Shown: positions 11,950-24,340, counted from the stretch's first letter. The stretch is 64,000 nt of DNA from Agrypnia vestita (GCA_016648135.1 JADDOH010000154.1:155913-219912), one strand, 5' to 3'. A program made the numbers and translations. The notes: a model not told the origin generated them from the letters alone.

Positions 11950-13440
11950 AAATATATATATTCAATTTTAATATTTACGTGTTATGTACGATTCTAACAT
12001 GTATAGAAACTAATGTTGACCACTGCGCAGCCGCGGATGATTTTTAGGTAAAGATGCATGCAGTGCGCGACACTTTCATTACCAGTTTTAAAAAATAACG
12101 AAATCGTATGGCCACGCAGCGACTACTTACGGCCATGCAGCGGCCAGTATAGTCGCCATCAAAGCCTATAATTGTGACAAAAACATTGATTTTAATTTAA
12201 TATTTGAATTGCGGAAGTAGTAAATGTAAATTAATTAAGTATTTACACGGGTGTAAATAAATACGTCCCGTATTTTTTTGAGTGTTGGTGTAACAATCAC
12301 CAAAATAACAATCTTTACTATCGCTAATCTTTACTAAATGAACCAACTCTATATAAAATACGAGATCAGAACCCCATTACATTGTTCAAAATGTTCTGTA
12401 CAAAAAAGTACCTATTTCATAATAATGTAAACAAGATAACAAAAGAGTAGTAACATTGTATAACAATTATAGTAGAAGTATAGACAGTTGTTAGAAGGTT
12501 TGAACAGTGATATAAATTAGAAAAAAGAGAGGTGTGAAGTACATATATAAAATTAAACAAATAGGTATAATAATTAGTATTTTGAATCCATTAAGTATAC
12601 ATGGCGGCAGGGTGTAGAGCTTTTATTAAAGCATGTTTATATTGTGCTAAACTATAGTGGAAAATATCCGAGATATGTGCATAAGTGTCACCTAGCCTAT
12701 GCAGTCTAGGTACAAGAGAGTTACAATACGAGTTAGTTCTAGTGTTGTCACAATAAAATTATGTAGGTACCCGAGTATCTCTAACAGACTCATGAAATAT
12801 AAACAAGCACAGAATATCAGAGGTGTCAAAATGTGAGTTAATAATTTTTTAAAGTAAAATCAAATCAGATACAAGTCTCCTGCTGGATAATGGCAATAAA
12901 CCTGTAAAAATTTGTGCAGTTGATATTTTCAATTGGGATGTGGAATCGGTAGTTAATGTATCGTAAAAACTTGTATTGGATATGTTCTTGTATTTATTAC
13001 AAACTGTTAATGAAACTTACAAGCGTATTATGTTTCAATGACTTATTCTTTGCAAAGGTAAGCTTGTAACATGCCTAGTTACCGCGAACTAGGAAACCAT
13101 TTACTTCGGCGCCAGACAGTCTGTCGTAAAGCTCTTCAAGACGTACGTATCTCTTTGTCTCCTTTGTCTGCGTTCCGTCCATTGATCTTGAACAATACTC
13201 TGAGCCTTTCATTGAGCGAATATTCTCCATTCTTCAAAAGTTTGACCATTCTTCAACGTTTTCTGTATTCTGAAGTATTTCTGATCTTAAAATTAGTCAC
13301 AGGTGTTGTTGTTGGACCAGGTATAAATAAATACAGGCTATTTCAAAAATATTTTTGCACACTTAACAGAAAAAGCGTTAGAAATAAGGTTTGTGTATAT
13401 TAAAGAAACACTTAAGACTGTATATAAATAACTAAATGTT
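11950..13440. other. AT-rich, no gene recognised
   Basis: It holds GGCCACGCAGCG / GGCCATGCAGCG repeats near 12110-12140 and a small palindrome CCTAGTT-ACCGCG-AACTAGG at 13075-13094. The 110-aa frame at 13071 has no recognisable domain. Confidence 0.4.
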
Positions 13441-13479
13441 ACTTATGTCTTGTTCCTCATGTTGTTTATTTCCATATAT

Positions 13480-14085
13480 ATTGATCATTTCTGTTGAATT
13501 ATTTTATACTGTTTATCTTATATCGTTTTTACATTTATTGTTATTCCTTTATTATGTTATTCTCATATATCGACGGCTCCTACGTATAATATCGTAACCC
13601 ACAAAGCGACGATTTTGAGTTTGTTGTGTATTTCATATGTTTTTAATTATATATTTAATTCCTAGAACGAAAAAAATTTTTTTTTTATAATAATAAAACG
13701 TTATTTAATGCAAAATATTTATTTTTCCTTCTTGGAATTAAATATACACATACATACACATGTGTATACACAAAGAACTCAAAATCGTCGATTTGTGGGT
13801 TACGATATTATACGTAGGAGCCGTCGATATATTGATCGTTTCTATTGTTAAATTATTTTATACTGTTTATTTTATATTGTTTATACATTTATTTTGTTAC
13901 TTTTCATATCTTTCATTTATCTCAAAAATGTTTATTTATATATAATTTTTTCTTTTAAATTATTTAGTGCTTATAATAGGTATATAAACATATATTTTTT
14001 ATATTAGGTACTGTAAAAGCCCACTAGGGTGTCGATTAATAATAAATAAAAATAAAAAATAAAAATTAAATATAGGTACATATAT
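13480..14085 (+). repeat. Repeated LINE-type 3' UTR around a MITE
   Basis: TTGATC(A/G)TTTCT...TATACTGTTTAT occurs as direct copies at ~13480-13545 and ~13833-13900, one on each side of the palindromic element 13566-13835. The block ends in an A-rich (AAATAAAAATAAAAA) tail as in non-LTR elements. Confidence 0.5.
13566..13835. mobile_element. Palindromic MITE with ~60-bp inverted arms
   Basis: Left arm ATATCGACGGCTCCTACGTA... (13566-13628) and right arm ...TACGTAGGAGCCGTCGATAT (13773-13835) are nearly exact inverted copies. TA on both sides. No coding sequence. Confidence 0.8.
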
Positions 14086-14219
14086 ATATATATTATATAT
14101 TGTATTTTTTTTTTTTATTCACTTTCTGTATATATATACAATGGCTGGTTTATTGGCAGTTGGTAATTTCTTAATTAATTATTAAAAAATATGTGAAGGA
14201 ATCATTTTAATATCTCTAC

Positions 14220-14345
14220 AAAAGAAAACTTTACGGGACTTTTAAATTGCGTGTGACGTCACTTAACCTACACGACACGACTCAAATTCGCTTGGTGCGA
14301 CGATCTCCGCTAGGTCAAATGACGTCACAGGCTGCACAGACCACA
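14220..14345. promoter_or_regulatory. Paired perfect CRE motifs
   Basis: TGACGTCA at 14254-14261 and again at 14320-14327, in a GC-richer patch with CGACACGACTC and CGACGATCTCCGC. CRE octamers bind CREB/ATF-type bZIP factors; function here is inference. Confidence 0.4.
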
Positions 14346-14979
14346 GTTGTATCTCGCTAAAATACGTAAGTTAAATAATCTTTTTCTCAGCCATTAATTA
14401 AAAGAATTTTATAAAAATTACTTGTTTATTAGTTATGATCTATATTTTAATTTAATTAATTTTCAACATCATGAAACTTCTCCATTGAAACACGTTTCCG
14501 ATATAGTATAAATTATAAATAATATATAAAATTATAGTGACAAAACTAACTTTATGATAATTAGACGAGTTTAGCATTATTGTATGAGTGTGTAGGAGAT
14601 ATGTATATGGGAGCAATGAAGGATTGAAGTAGGTGTTGGGAAAGGGAAAATTGCTTTAGTCTACTTTAGAAGGTACCTATAGTCTTTGATGATATGATAT
14701 ATGTATATAGTTGTTTTCACAGCATAGGCGACTGCACTTCAAACAAAGATCTGAATAATTCAGTATTTTGAATGGGGATGGATAGTGAAGGAACAAGAAA
14801 CGTATGAAAAGAAAAGAAAAGGAACAAGAAAGTGGAAGGACATAAGTAGACAGAAGTTTGAATTTAGATTTGAGGTAATAAGGTGGTAAGGATTGAAAAG
14901 GAGATTATAAAGTATAGATAAAAATTAATAGTGTGGCTATCGCCCGTATCCGTGTATCGAAGTATGTTGTACTTAAAAA

Positions 14980-15410
14980 TGTCCTTAGGTTTTCACGGCC
15001 GTTCAGAATCTTCTGTGTATAGTTTTCTGGGATATTCTGCCGTGTATATGTGACCTCTCTGGCTAACGTTTCGGATCCCATTGCAGGGTCCATCATCAGG
15101 GCTAATGTGATGAGTGAGTGTTGAAGTGTAGGTTAAGTATTGCCTTGCGATACCGTACCGAAGTTAGGGTGTCTCCAAGTTTGTGTTATGTTAAATACTG
15201 GATTGCGGTACCGTGTCGAAAGCAAGGTGTGTGTCTTGATGTAGTGCGTTATGTATCTACTAACGGATGTCGGACTGTGCGGATCGTCGATTTGATTTAT
15301 CCTGCAGCGCCGGATACCACGATGTTTTTAACTTAAGACCGTCATCCCTATTAATGTTTACCGGGCGCTTGTATATTTCAATTGCTTCTTTGATCAGACG
15401 CGTGTTGCTT
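14980..15410 (-). mobile_element. 5'-truncated Penelope-like element (family 1), minus strand
   Basis: On the - strand, ~15410-15275 encodes a peptide parallel to the 24190-24330 PLE tail (TRLIKEA-EIYK-P-NINRDD, then KTSWYPALQ). The terminal repeat with a hammerhead (15061-15103) and the conserved end (plus-strand TTTTCACGGCCGTTCAGAAT at 14991-15010) follow. ORFs read on the + strand here are shadows. Confidence 0.82.
15061..15103 (-). ncRNA. Hammerhead ribozyme motif, intact core (PLE family 1)
   Basis: Minus strand: CTGATGA (complement of 15093-15099), stem II GGACCC/GGGATCC, GAAAC (complement of 15068-15072). The first stem I pair is a C.A mismatch, so cleavage may be weak. Confidence 0.65.
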
Positions 15411-15414
15411 GTAA

Positions 15415-15640
15415 CGCGTGTAACTTGCGTGTTACGTTGTACTTTCTGGCTTTTTCGAGTATTTAGGAGACGATTCTCGTGGCTTCTAGATTCTTGTAGA
15501 TGTTTCTCGAATGTTTCAGATGCCTCCCGAAAGCCGTAGATTACGCTAGGCCGTTCGGGAGTCTTCGATAGTGTTGTGACAACTTAAAACAACTGTCACT
15601 TGACGGGAGCGCGTAATTTTTTTAGCCTCGTTACAATACA
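15415..15640. repeat. Dispersed repeat with hairpin
   Basis: CTCCCGAAAGCC / GGCCGTTCGGGAG (15517-15554) form a stem. CTTCGATAGTG...CTCGTTACAAT is shared with window positions ~78-125, suggesting one repeat family. Confidence 0.4.
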
Positions 15641-16263
15641 TAGGTACGATGTATCATTTTTTTATAATTTATTTGTACTCAACTTGTAAAACATGAAAGC
15701 GGATTACCATTTCCTATTTTATTCTTCTTACATTTCTCGCTACGCAAACTCTTGAAAGATCTCGAAAACTTGACTACTTTTAAAGACAGACAGACGACAG
15801 TGGCAAGAACTTCTACATTCGATTCCAACTTTTAAATTGACAAAAAATGTTAGCGTTAAATGTTGAACGATGCGACTTTTTAATCACCTTGTAGAAGTCT
15901 GAGTGAGACGGTTTTTGTAAACATACAGTGAAACTGAGGGCCTTCCATTGTTGGGTTTGGAAAGGAGTTTAACTTTAACGGCAAAATCATTTAGAGTGTT
16001 AAATTTTATATGGGTTTTTAATTATCATAATACACATGGATGGATCTGAGGTTCATTTAAATTATTTCGTTATATTTTGGGCTGATTTAAAAGCTTAAGT
16101 GATGAGAAATAGAAACCAACTATCAAATTTGAAAAATCTAATAAAAAAGTAGCTAATTTCCATGTGATTAGTATTAATTTAATGAAAAACCAGAAGGTCA
16201 AAATATTGTCACGTAGCTGTGGGAGACAAATCAAAATCTTGAAATTAATTAAAGTTTTAATAA

Positions 16264-17313
16264 TTAAGGGGGAATACCTAACTACAAATCGCGAAAAAAG
16301 GAAATATTTGTGAATTTTTTTAAGAAAACTTATTTAAAAAATGGTATTAGTATTATTTCTTCATGGAAGTACATACTTTTAAAAATATTTAAAAAAAAAT
16401 TATAAAAAAATATTGGCCGAAGATTCTTGGATTTTGTTGACTGCCGAAAAAAACAGTCCTCCGCGGTGACCACTCCCATTTCATGTGTTATCATGAGAAT
16501 AAAAAATATAAATATTTACACTATAATTTAGTCTTTGATATAGGGGTTTTCAAAAATATAGATTTTTGACAAAATGGCGGGCGTTTCAATTTAAAATACG
16601 GTTTTTTAGGGAAAATTTTGGGTTTACTATGCCGATAAAATAAAGTCACCTAAAACAAATCCTACGACAAAGACTAGATAATTGTGTATAGAATAACCAC
16701 TAGAAATTTTAAGACGATGGGTTCAGTGGTTGCCGAGATATTTTAGTCACCGATTTTCAAAACATGGTTTCGAGTTAAACGCGTTGAAAATTGAACAATG
16801 AGTAAATCGCGAAATCTATTTTTTTTTGTTATTATTTAATTAACTGTTATTTAATTAACTGTTCGAAGAATATTTTTTCTTCTGTATGAATGTTTGAATT
16901 TTATTAAAATAAAACACAACTCACTTTGTTTTAACCACTTTATTACATAAAATCATCGATTCCAGGTCCATAGTATAAGTCCTCCACCTTGCTTAGAATT
17001 CCCATATCATCGATCAACTTTCATAAACATAGAAACAAGTCTAACGTTTCTATTATGAAAGATCCCGACTGGCAGCTAGCTGCGTGCTACATGCCATGCC
17101 AATATGCCACCATGCAAATATGCCACCATGCAAATATGCCACCATGCAAATATGCCACCATGCAAATATGCCACTATTATCAGCTATAACTTTGCTATTT
17201 TTTTGGATTTTTGCTTGAAATTTTCACCAAATATTCTTAAGACCAAGCTTTAAGAAAATGAAAAAAATTAAAAATATTTTTTTCGAAATGTCTAGGTACG
17301 TATTCCCCCTTAA
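16264..17313. mobile_element. TTAA-flanked inverted-repeat element (piggyBac-like MITE)
   Basis: TTAAGGGGGAATAC (16264-16277) and GTATTCCCCCTTAA (17300-17313) are perfect 14-bp inverted ends that include TTAA on both sides, the piggyBac target. Similarity extends inwards (TCGCGAAAAAAGG / CCTAGACATTTCGAAAAAAA). No transposase. It carries the octamer minisatellite at 17092-17172. Confidence 0.7.
17092..17172 (+). repeat. 16-bp minisatellite containing POU octamers
   Basis: Unit ATGCCACCATGCAAAT, about five copies. Perfect octamer ATGCAAAT at 17112, 17128, 17144 and 17160. Confidence 0.95.
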
Positions 17314-18714
17314 CTAAAATCACCGGACACGTTTTTTGACTGGAGATCTACTCATCTATTCTGTAATTTGCACTAAACCTCGCACTAGTCACTCGAAAAT
17401 ATTCCACTTGTGTCTGAAAATTCTGATTCGCGTCGTTTGTTTCGCTCTGATCACTATCGAACACTTCTCATACTTTATCACTGATTAGCATCCGCACTGA
17501 AATCGCACGTCGCTGTCTGTTTCGCTTTATCTGGTACATCGTGAAATATCCAAATTAGACTGTAGTTGCTACGCATCTTATGCATACTTATATTCTCATA
17601 TACTTTATATTCTCGATATTCGATTCTTGGACATTTATTAATTTTGAGCTTAATACAATTTGTGAGAAATTCGCGAGTAAATTATCCACTCATCTCACTA
17701 GGATGAACCAGTGCCGAGATGAGCAGGTTTACAACAATATTAATAAAATAATTTATAAAATTAATTAATTTCTTAGATGTAAATAGAAAATATGGATACA
17801 CAAAATTAGTAAATATAAAAAAATTATGCCTATGTTCGCATATATGAAATAATGAAAAAAATGTAAGTAATAAAAAATGTAATTTTCATGTAAGCGAGGT
17901 ATAAATTTATTCTTAAAAACAAAGATAAAGACAAAAATATATTAATGAGTCTCAAAGTATTGAGTTGTAAAAACCTACACTGATAATTGTCGATTATTTT
18001 ATTGAGTTTTCAAGACCAGAATTAATGTTCATACTTACAGAAACGTAACCTCGAATATTTAAAATAATGAGGGCAAACAAAAATATTCTTAAAAAAGATA
18101 AAAACATTCGTAAACTCGCATGTAAACATAATCTGACGGCTAACAAGAATTCAATATGGGGTCGTCGGTTCTGGTATAGCATTTCCGCTACATATTCCGC
18201 TAAATGCTGCATGCGCAACTTCCGTTACAATGAAAAAAATTCCACCAAAAGAAGTACTACTTCAAAAAATACAATTCTATGAGCACTTAAATAAATTAAA
18301 ACCCGTTTTCTACAGTTGAGTACTTGTGCAAATGCAGTTGACAATACTATCAATAATATCTTCACAGAATCATTTTTTGGCATAGTTTAGTTATTTTCGA
18401 ATTCTACTTGAATATTTTTAATACTTCAATTTTATTCCTGTTATTTATAGACCCTTGTGGCGATATAATTTTCCTATCATTAATGACAGATTTTCACCTC
18501 GTTAATAAATAAATCACATAATACGTATTTCGATCAGACATCAGTCCATGTCAGCTCTAAAAAATCCATTAAACAAATTGCTACAAATTATTCACTTATC
18601 TATTTGCAGAGCGAACGCTACCCTTATCAAAATCGCCATTTCAGAAATCGCTACTAATCATTGATCACGCGTCCAATGTATTCCCTTTTAATTTGATTAC
18701 AAGTACACGCTTGT

Positions 18715-18845
18715 ACTCTTCACCCCGACCCATCGCTGGTCAGATTCAGGGTCTGGGGGATCCAAGCGAGAAAACATATGCAATCCATTAGCTGGTACCG
18801 AGGCAGTGACTATTCTCGTACACGCTGGATGGGGTGAACGTAAAT
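18715..18845. promoter_or_regulatory. GC-richer island, candidate regulatory DNA
   Basis: TTCACCCC near 18719 and GGGGTGAA near 18831 are inverted 8-mers at its ends; between them is non-repetitive sequence. No ORF. Confidence 0.3.
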
Positions 18846-20049
18846 TCAATAACATTAATACCACTACCGTTTCAACAACCCCTCTATGAATGAAACAACA
18901 TCCCCAAAATACATCGCACTTTTTAATAACCGTTTCGCTGATTTTTTTCTTTCAAATATCACTTAAACACCATTTATCAGTATGTAGGTGAGTTTTTGCA
19001 TTTTTTTCAAGGCTGTGGAGCCATTTAAAGATCGATGCTTCAAAACATTTCCATACTGTCCGACTCTGATGAGGGATTATATGCAAACGAAAGACACATA
19101 AATAAGTCTTCATATACATTATTGATGGATTTGGCATGGACATTGTAGAGATTATTCATAATGAACAAACCATGCTATCTCTATTTAAGTTTACTTATGT
19201 TTCGAGAGTATCAGAATTTCTTATTGACAGGAGAAATAGTGATAGATAGAGACAGGGTAGTGAAATGCAATTAAACTCATGTAGAGAATTGACGAATTCA
19301 AAAAAATATTATAATTGTGTTCTATAACGCCACTCTGGGACAGGCGTAGAGTGGCATAATCCACAAATTTAACAAAAAAAATGTGTAATTTTATCTTATA
19401 TTTTTATTGTTAAATTAGTATTAAGTACCTTTATTTGTAAACAAGGATTTTTTTATATAAATAAAAGATAAACTAAGTTTACGTATTTGTTTTCCATCCA
19501 TTTTATTAATAATCTTCGTGCACAGTTCTCAGAAACATTACTAATCAGTTCAGCTGCTCGCTAGCTAAGCGCTCTAACGAGAGATTGGAATATTCAATAT
19601 TTAATGTTTATTCAATTTTATTCAATGTTTATTCAATGTTACAAATGTTTACAATGTTTACAGTGTTTACAAAATTAATTAAGCTTTTTTCATCGTTGCT
19701 GAGTCTTGGCAGCAAGTAAACACTAAATTGATTTGACGCCCTGCCTGCTACACTAGTAGTTTACTGTAATATAGTAGACAGTGCTCTTCCAGTAGTATAT
19801 TGTTCAGTAATATGTATTATTTATAAAACATTTGTGAATCAATCTTATTGCAAATTAAAAATAAGTAATAGTAATATTAAATGTTTACAATTTAATAATG
19901 GTGTTAATTCTATTATAGACAAAGAAAAAAATTATTTGAATTGGTTATTTAATAAAATAAAATAAAATAAAATAATTAAAAGTATTTAAAAAGATGAAAG
20001 TAAATGTAACAGATTGTTAGTTAACTTTGTAAAAACCACTACCAGATTT

Positions 20050-20485
20050 TGGGTCTACCGGTTTCGAGACGTACCCGTCTCTTCGTCAGGACCAACACTA
20101 CACCACTACGTTCACAACACTACACACCTCAACCATAGTATTGTTAGACTTCCACCAATAATTGATCACATGCGTGTTAGTCTTGTCAGGGACAAACATG
20201 CACTGATTAGCCTAATGAACCATCAGGGATCTACCGAAAGAGAGTGAGAGGGTGCGGGGTCTAATGGGGGTGTTACCCCATCTTTTGTGAACATTAAATT
20301 GAACAAAGGGCTATGTGGAAAATTAATTTGGTTGTTAATTAGGAGTGCTCTATTATTTACCGCCTCCATAATGTAAAAAATTTCTAAATTATTCAATTTT
20401 AAACTTTTATTATTAGTATTTAATATTTTTACCCCTGTTTTTGCGTCAAATTTATGATCATTTATCATGAAAGTAAATGTTCTTA
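20050..20485 (-). pseudogene. Penelope-like element fragment (family 2) with hammerhead
   Basis: The - strand frame from 20468 to ~20290 encodes NDHKFD-KTGVKILNTNNKSL, LNNLEIFYI and LLINNQINF, the C-terminal end of a PLE GIY-YIG protein. It is homologous to the - strand reading at 44342-44602 (LKLNNLESLEI, NIINNQLNL). The hammerhead at 20052-20093 follows on the same strand, then the tail containing ACAAAGTTAA. The 5' part is missing. Confidence 0.75.
20052..20093 (-). ncRNA. Hammerhead ribozyme motif, best preserved in window
   Basis: Minus strand order: stem I GGUC, core CUGACGA, stem II AGAGACG-GGUA-CGUCUC (6 bp), GAAA, CCGGUA (ACC/GGU palindromic stem III, A as cleavage base), stem I GACC. 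Both stem I strands are perfect complements. It contains every conserved core base. Confidence 0.82.
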
Positions 20486-20603
20486 TAGGTATTAGTATTT
20501 TTCAAATTTAGGTTATATCTTAATGTAATTTGTAAAATCTCATATAGGTATACTTACGCATCCAGCATCCCCAGACTTCTGAAGTACCCGTGACACTAAC
20601 ATC

Positions 20604-20997
20604 ATCGATTAATTGAAATAGAATATCATTATTATTCGATAATTACATTATCGATTGATTGAAATAGAACATCATTATTATTCGATAATTAGATTATCGA
20701 TTAATTGAAATAGAACATCATTTTTATTCGATAATTACATTATCGATTAATTGAAATAGAACATCATTATTATTCGATAATTAGATTATCGATTAATTGA
20801 AATAGAACATCATTTTTATTCGATAATTACATTATCGATTAATTGAAATAGAACATCATTATTATTCGATAATTAGATTATCGATTAATTGAAATAGAAC
20901 ATCATTTTTATTCGATAATTACATTATCGATTAATTGAAATAGAACATCATTTTATTCGATAATAACATTATCGATTAATTGAAATAGAACATCATT
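20604..20997 (+). repeat. 46-bp tandem array with 92-bp higher-order period
   Basis: About 8.6 copies of a 46-bp unit starting ATCGATTAATTGAAATAGAA. Copies 2-7 alternate strictly between ATTATTATT...TTAGATT and ATTTTTATT...TTACATT variants, giving a 92-bp dimer. Copy 8 has a 1-bp deletion. Each junction makes ATTATCGATTAAT. Confidence 0.97.
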
Positions 20998-21574
20998 AAT
21001 TTTAGGATCCTGAATTACCGACTGCACAGTTTTTTTTTTGTTGCTTATTCCGTGTAAGGATGATGTTTCAATCGTCCTAGAGATAACAATTACTGAAAAG
21101 CTTTCATTGTTGACGATGCGCAGGAGAACGATTTTTGCATGCACTACGGAGGTGTTATAAAAAATAGCTAAGAAAGTTAAAAAAAAAACTCTCAATCATA
21201 TGAGAATATTTTAGATACACAAAATATTCATTATTTTAAACTATTTTCCCTCGATTATTTGTTAAAGACAATATTATCCATCAATTACTTATGTGCTTAA
21301 AATATTTACTTTACGTACTAAATAATGCACTCACATTTTATCTCGTTTTTTTGTAATGGATTTTAGATCATGTCTTGTACACTAAGCGATACGCTCTCGC
21401 GTGTCTCGGAGTAAGCCTTCAGAAAAGATGATGAGAAATAAATGAGCCTCCCTTAGTTTGATAAATTTCGACTTACCATACATGAAAAATAAAGTTTATT
21501 AATTGCTCTTAAAATAGTAAGTATACAAGTAACCAATAAAAAACCAAGTTTTTACAATACTCCCTTTCTTATTT

Positions 21575-21655
21575 TTATCAGGTTTCGTGTCTACCAGACG
21601 CGTCGGAGTCCTTTCATACAACTTACTCAGTTGTATGAAAAAACCATTAAAATTT
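21575..21655 (-). mobile_element. Decayed hammerhead/PLE end with adjacent hairpin
   Basis: Minus strand GUCU-GGU-AGAC stem II followed by CGAAACC, but the core is CCGACGC. Next to it TCATACAACT and AGTTGTATGA form a perfect 10-bp hairpin with a 5-nt loop (21622-21646). Confidence 0.45.
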
Positions 21656-22089
21656 TGAAAAATCCAAAATTATATTATAATTATTAATTTTTTTTAACGA
21701 AAATTTGACAGATCTTTTTGATCGTCGCCACGGGACTGCTAGCAAAGTTTCAGCTCGATTGGATTACGGGAAAAAGGTTAAAAATTGATCCAAAGTTTTT
21801 GCGTCAAACAAAGGAAGTAATAAATAGATATATGTTATAATATAAATAAGTAATAATTATCTTCTTTTAACGTATCTAAAATTTACACAACTTTAGCATT
21901 CTTTTAATTTAGTCATATTTTATTTCTCATATCCTCTGGTATTTCAAACCTTCTTTGCCAAAATAATATATTTTTAAGGTTTGGACTTATTCCCCGTTCG
22001 GCAGTATCATTGTTTATTGGCTCCATTTTTCTAATAAATTTTACCAGTGCATTTACAGCGAGGATCTTAAAACCGTAACATTAAAATAA

Positions 22090-22440
22090 ATTATCCGTAA
22101 TATTATTTAATGATATGGCAGTTACTTTGTGGTACAACGTGATTTTTGTTATATTGATGTTTAGTTATATTTTTCACTACTATAATTACGAGAGGGGCAG
22201 TTTTTCTCATCATCAGGTGTAATTAATAACCAAGTTAAATACAGAATTTTATCAACCTATTCGAGTAAGGAAGCGGGTTGTGTATTTGATAGGATTTTTT
22301 GGTCATTGGGGGAAACAAATTTAATATCAGAGACGTGTTGCGGAATTTGACGCTGTTCAAAAGAGTTTTCCCAGAATTTAAGTTCTTTAGGATTTCAATG
22401 GTTTCCAAACTCTTCGTTATCAATCATTCATGTAGAACCG
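22090..22440 (-). pseudogene. Penelope-like fragment (family 3)
   Basis: Minus frame 22423-22240 encodes SLETIEILKNLNSGKTLLNS, matching the LN-LE-IEI...LLN tail of PLE proteins. CUGAUGA on the - strand (complement of 22210-22216) follows with GAGA/UCUC pairing, but GUAA replaces GAAA. Confidence 0.55.
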
Positions 22441-23574
22441 AATAGAGAACAGTGTTAATAAATTACTATAGAAAGAATAATGTTTAGCGGTTAGCGAATT
22501 CCGAGAAGCTATTATTCTTTAAAAAACGGCGCGGTTCCTTTATGTTTGTATTAAGGTTTCTTGCGGATCAAAATCTGCACAAGTTAATTCGCATGTTGCC
22601 TGTTTTTAAGTCATTTTAAGTCATAAGTAAAAATTCAATATTGTACTGAACTGGATAGGTATACCTATTTCTTTTCAGTATTATTATTTTTATTACAATT
22701 ATATTTTTCCATTTCTTACTTACTAGCCGATAATAAAATGCTACAGTATTTTATATGAGGAACAATAATAATAATGTAGTGTTGTGTACATTTGCATGAA
22801 TTACTAATTAGGTAATTAGTCTTGAAATCCTTCCAAAAGTGATTTTTTATGGAATCATTGTAGTCACGTGTCTTGTAATTTGCTTAAAGTTTAATCTAGA
22901 AAATATATTACGACTTCCAAATTAAATAAATTATTTCTTTCATACTTTCACCACCGACGCGCGATGGTTTAACTGGTATTAATTTATTTCCAGCATTCAC
23001 AAATATACTTTTGTTTATATTTAATTTTAAATTATTCCTCTTAGTTGCAAAATTACTATTTGCTAAAATAACCTATTTATCCTTGAAATCAGGGGTGTTC
23101 GGTATATTTCATGTAAGAAAGTTGTATGAAATAAATGGAACATAGTGCCACCGCAGAAATATACCTACACAGAAACGGATAGTACGGTATTTTTTTAGTC
23201 GTATTTTCAGTAACTTACGCACGGTAAAATAAAGTAAAAAATACCTTTTTTATTATTTAACGATCTTGAAATTCAATACTCTAGAAAAGTACCTACAATT
23301 TAAAAAGTTTCTGGAACTAATTTCGAAAAGTTTTACAAGCATTTAGCTAGAAACTTTTATATTACTAAATGTACCATCTATGAAATAAAGTAGTTTAACA
23401 TATATTTCAAGTGTGTAAATTTAAATATATACAAAAAACAAGATAAATAATACTGTTAACTTGGTAATATTGACTAAAAATATGACTCAAAATTAGTTTA
23501 GCGAACCGGTTGATATATTTTTGGGGAACTTCACCAATTCTAAGAATGTTCTTAGGTTTTCACGGCCACTCAGA

Positions 23575-24340
23575 ATCGGACACAGAGTTAATAGGAAGCC
23601 TACGCATACGAACCGTTATCTACATGCGAATTCCCACCATCATCCTGCTCAAAAAAGATTTTTCATCAACACTTTGGCCACGAGGGCCAAAAGGATATGC
23701 CAAGACGAACATCTACAGGAAGAAATGATAACACTCAGCGACGCACTGGAAGGAAATGGTTACCAGAAGCGACAGATACAACGCGTCATAAGAACGAGGT
23801 CTGTTCGCCCTGAAAAACATACAGAATATGAGTGCAAAGGCATCGCCTTTCTACCTTTTGTCCAAAGCGTTACAGACAGAATTGCCAGAGCTCTCAAGAA
23901 AAGAGACATTAAGACAGTTTTTGGTAAAAACTCAAAAATTAAGGATTTGTTGAGATCAGCGAAGGATCGAGATCGCTTAGAAACAGACGGTGTGTATAGA
24001 CTCGATTGTCAAGACTGCGATAAAGTATACGTGGGACAAACGGAGCGTACAATTTCCAAAAGGGTCAACGAGCACAAACGGGCATGCAAACTCGGTCATC
24101 CAGAGAAATCAGCACTGGCTGAGCATTTTCTGGATACCGGCCATCATTTTGCATTCGAACCGAAAATCCTTGGAAAGTCTAAGAGTCACCCACCACACGC
24201 GTCTTATCAAGGAAGCACTAGAAATCTACAAGCACCCGATAAATATTAATAGAGATGATGGTCTCAAATTAAAAACATCATGGTATCCGGCGCTTCAAAG
24301 TCATTCTCGTCGCGGACTCCGCAGAGATAGTGATTAGACA
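23575..24340 (+). pseudogene. Penelope-like protein, C-terminal part with GIY-YIG endonuclease
   Basis: The + frame from 23521 reads through the post-RT segment (RKPTHTNRYLHANSHHHPAQK, residues ~25-45) into a GIY-YIG nuclease: GVY at residues 157-159, YVG at 170-172, R181 and EH at 184-185, with the C..C pair (DCQDC) usual for PLE enzymes. The frame shifts near 24175-24195 and continues in the next frame as TRLIKEALEIYKHPININ..., ending near 24337. The reverse transcriptase is missing through 5' truncation. The nuclease would nick target DNA for target-primed reverse transcription; this copy is inactive. Confidence 0.88.

Noticed and set aside
15118..15539. Plus-strand ORFs of 72 and 90 aa
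   Set aside because: Antisense to the minus-strand PLE fragment with recognisable C-terminal peptide.
17092..17172. CRISPR array
   Set aside because: Unit is a gapless 16-bp minisatellite without unique spacers, in eukaryotic DNA.
19064..19100. Hammerhead motif CTGATGAGGG...CGAAAG on the + strand
   Set aside because: Core-like letters are present, but the stem II segment cannot pair and no PLE sequence is nearby; likely chance.
20604..20997. CRISPR array
   Set aside because: Contiguous 46-bp repeats without variable spacers; a plain tandem array.
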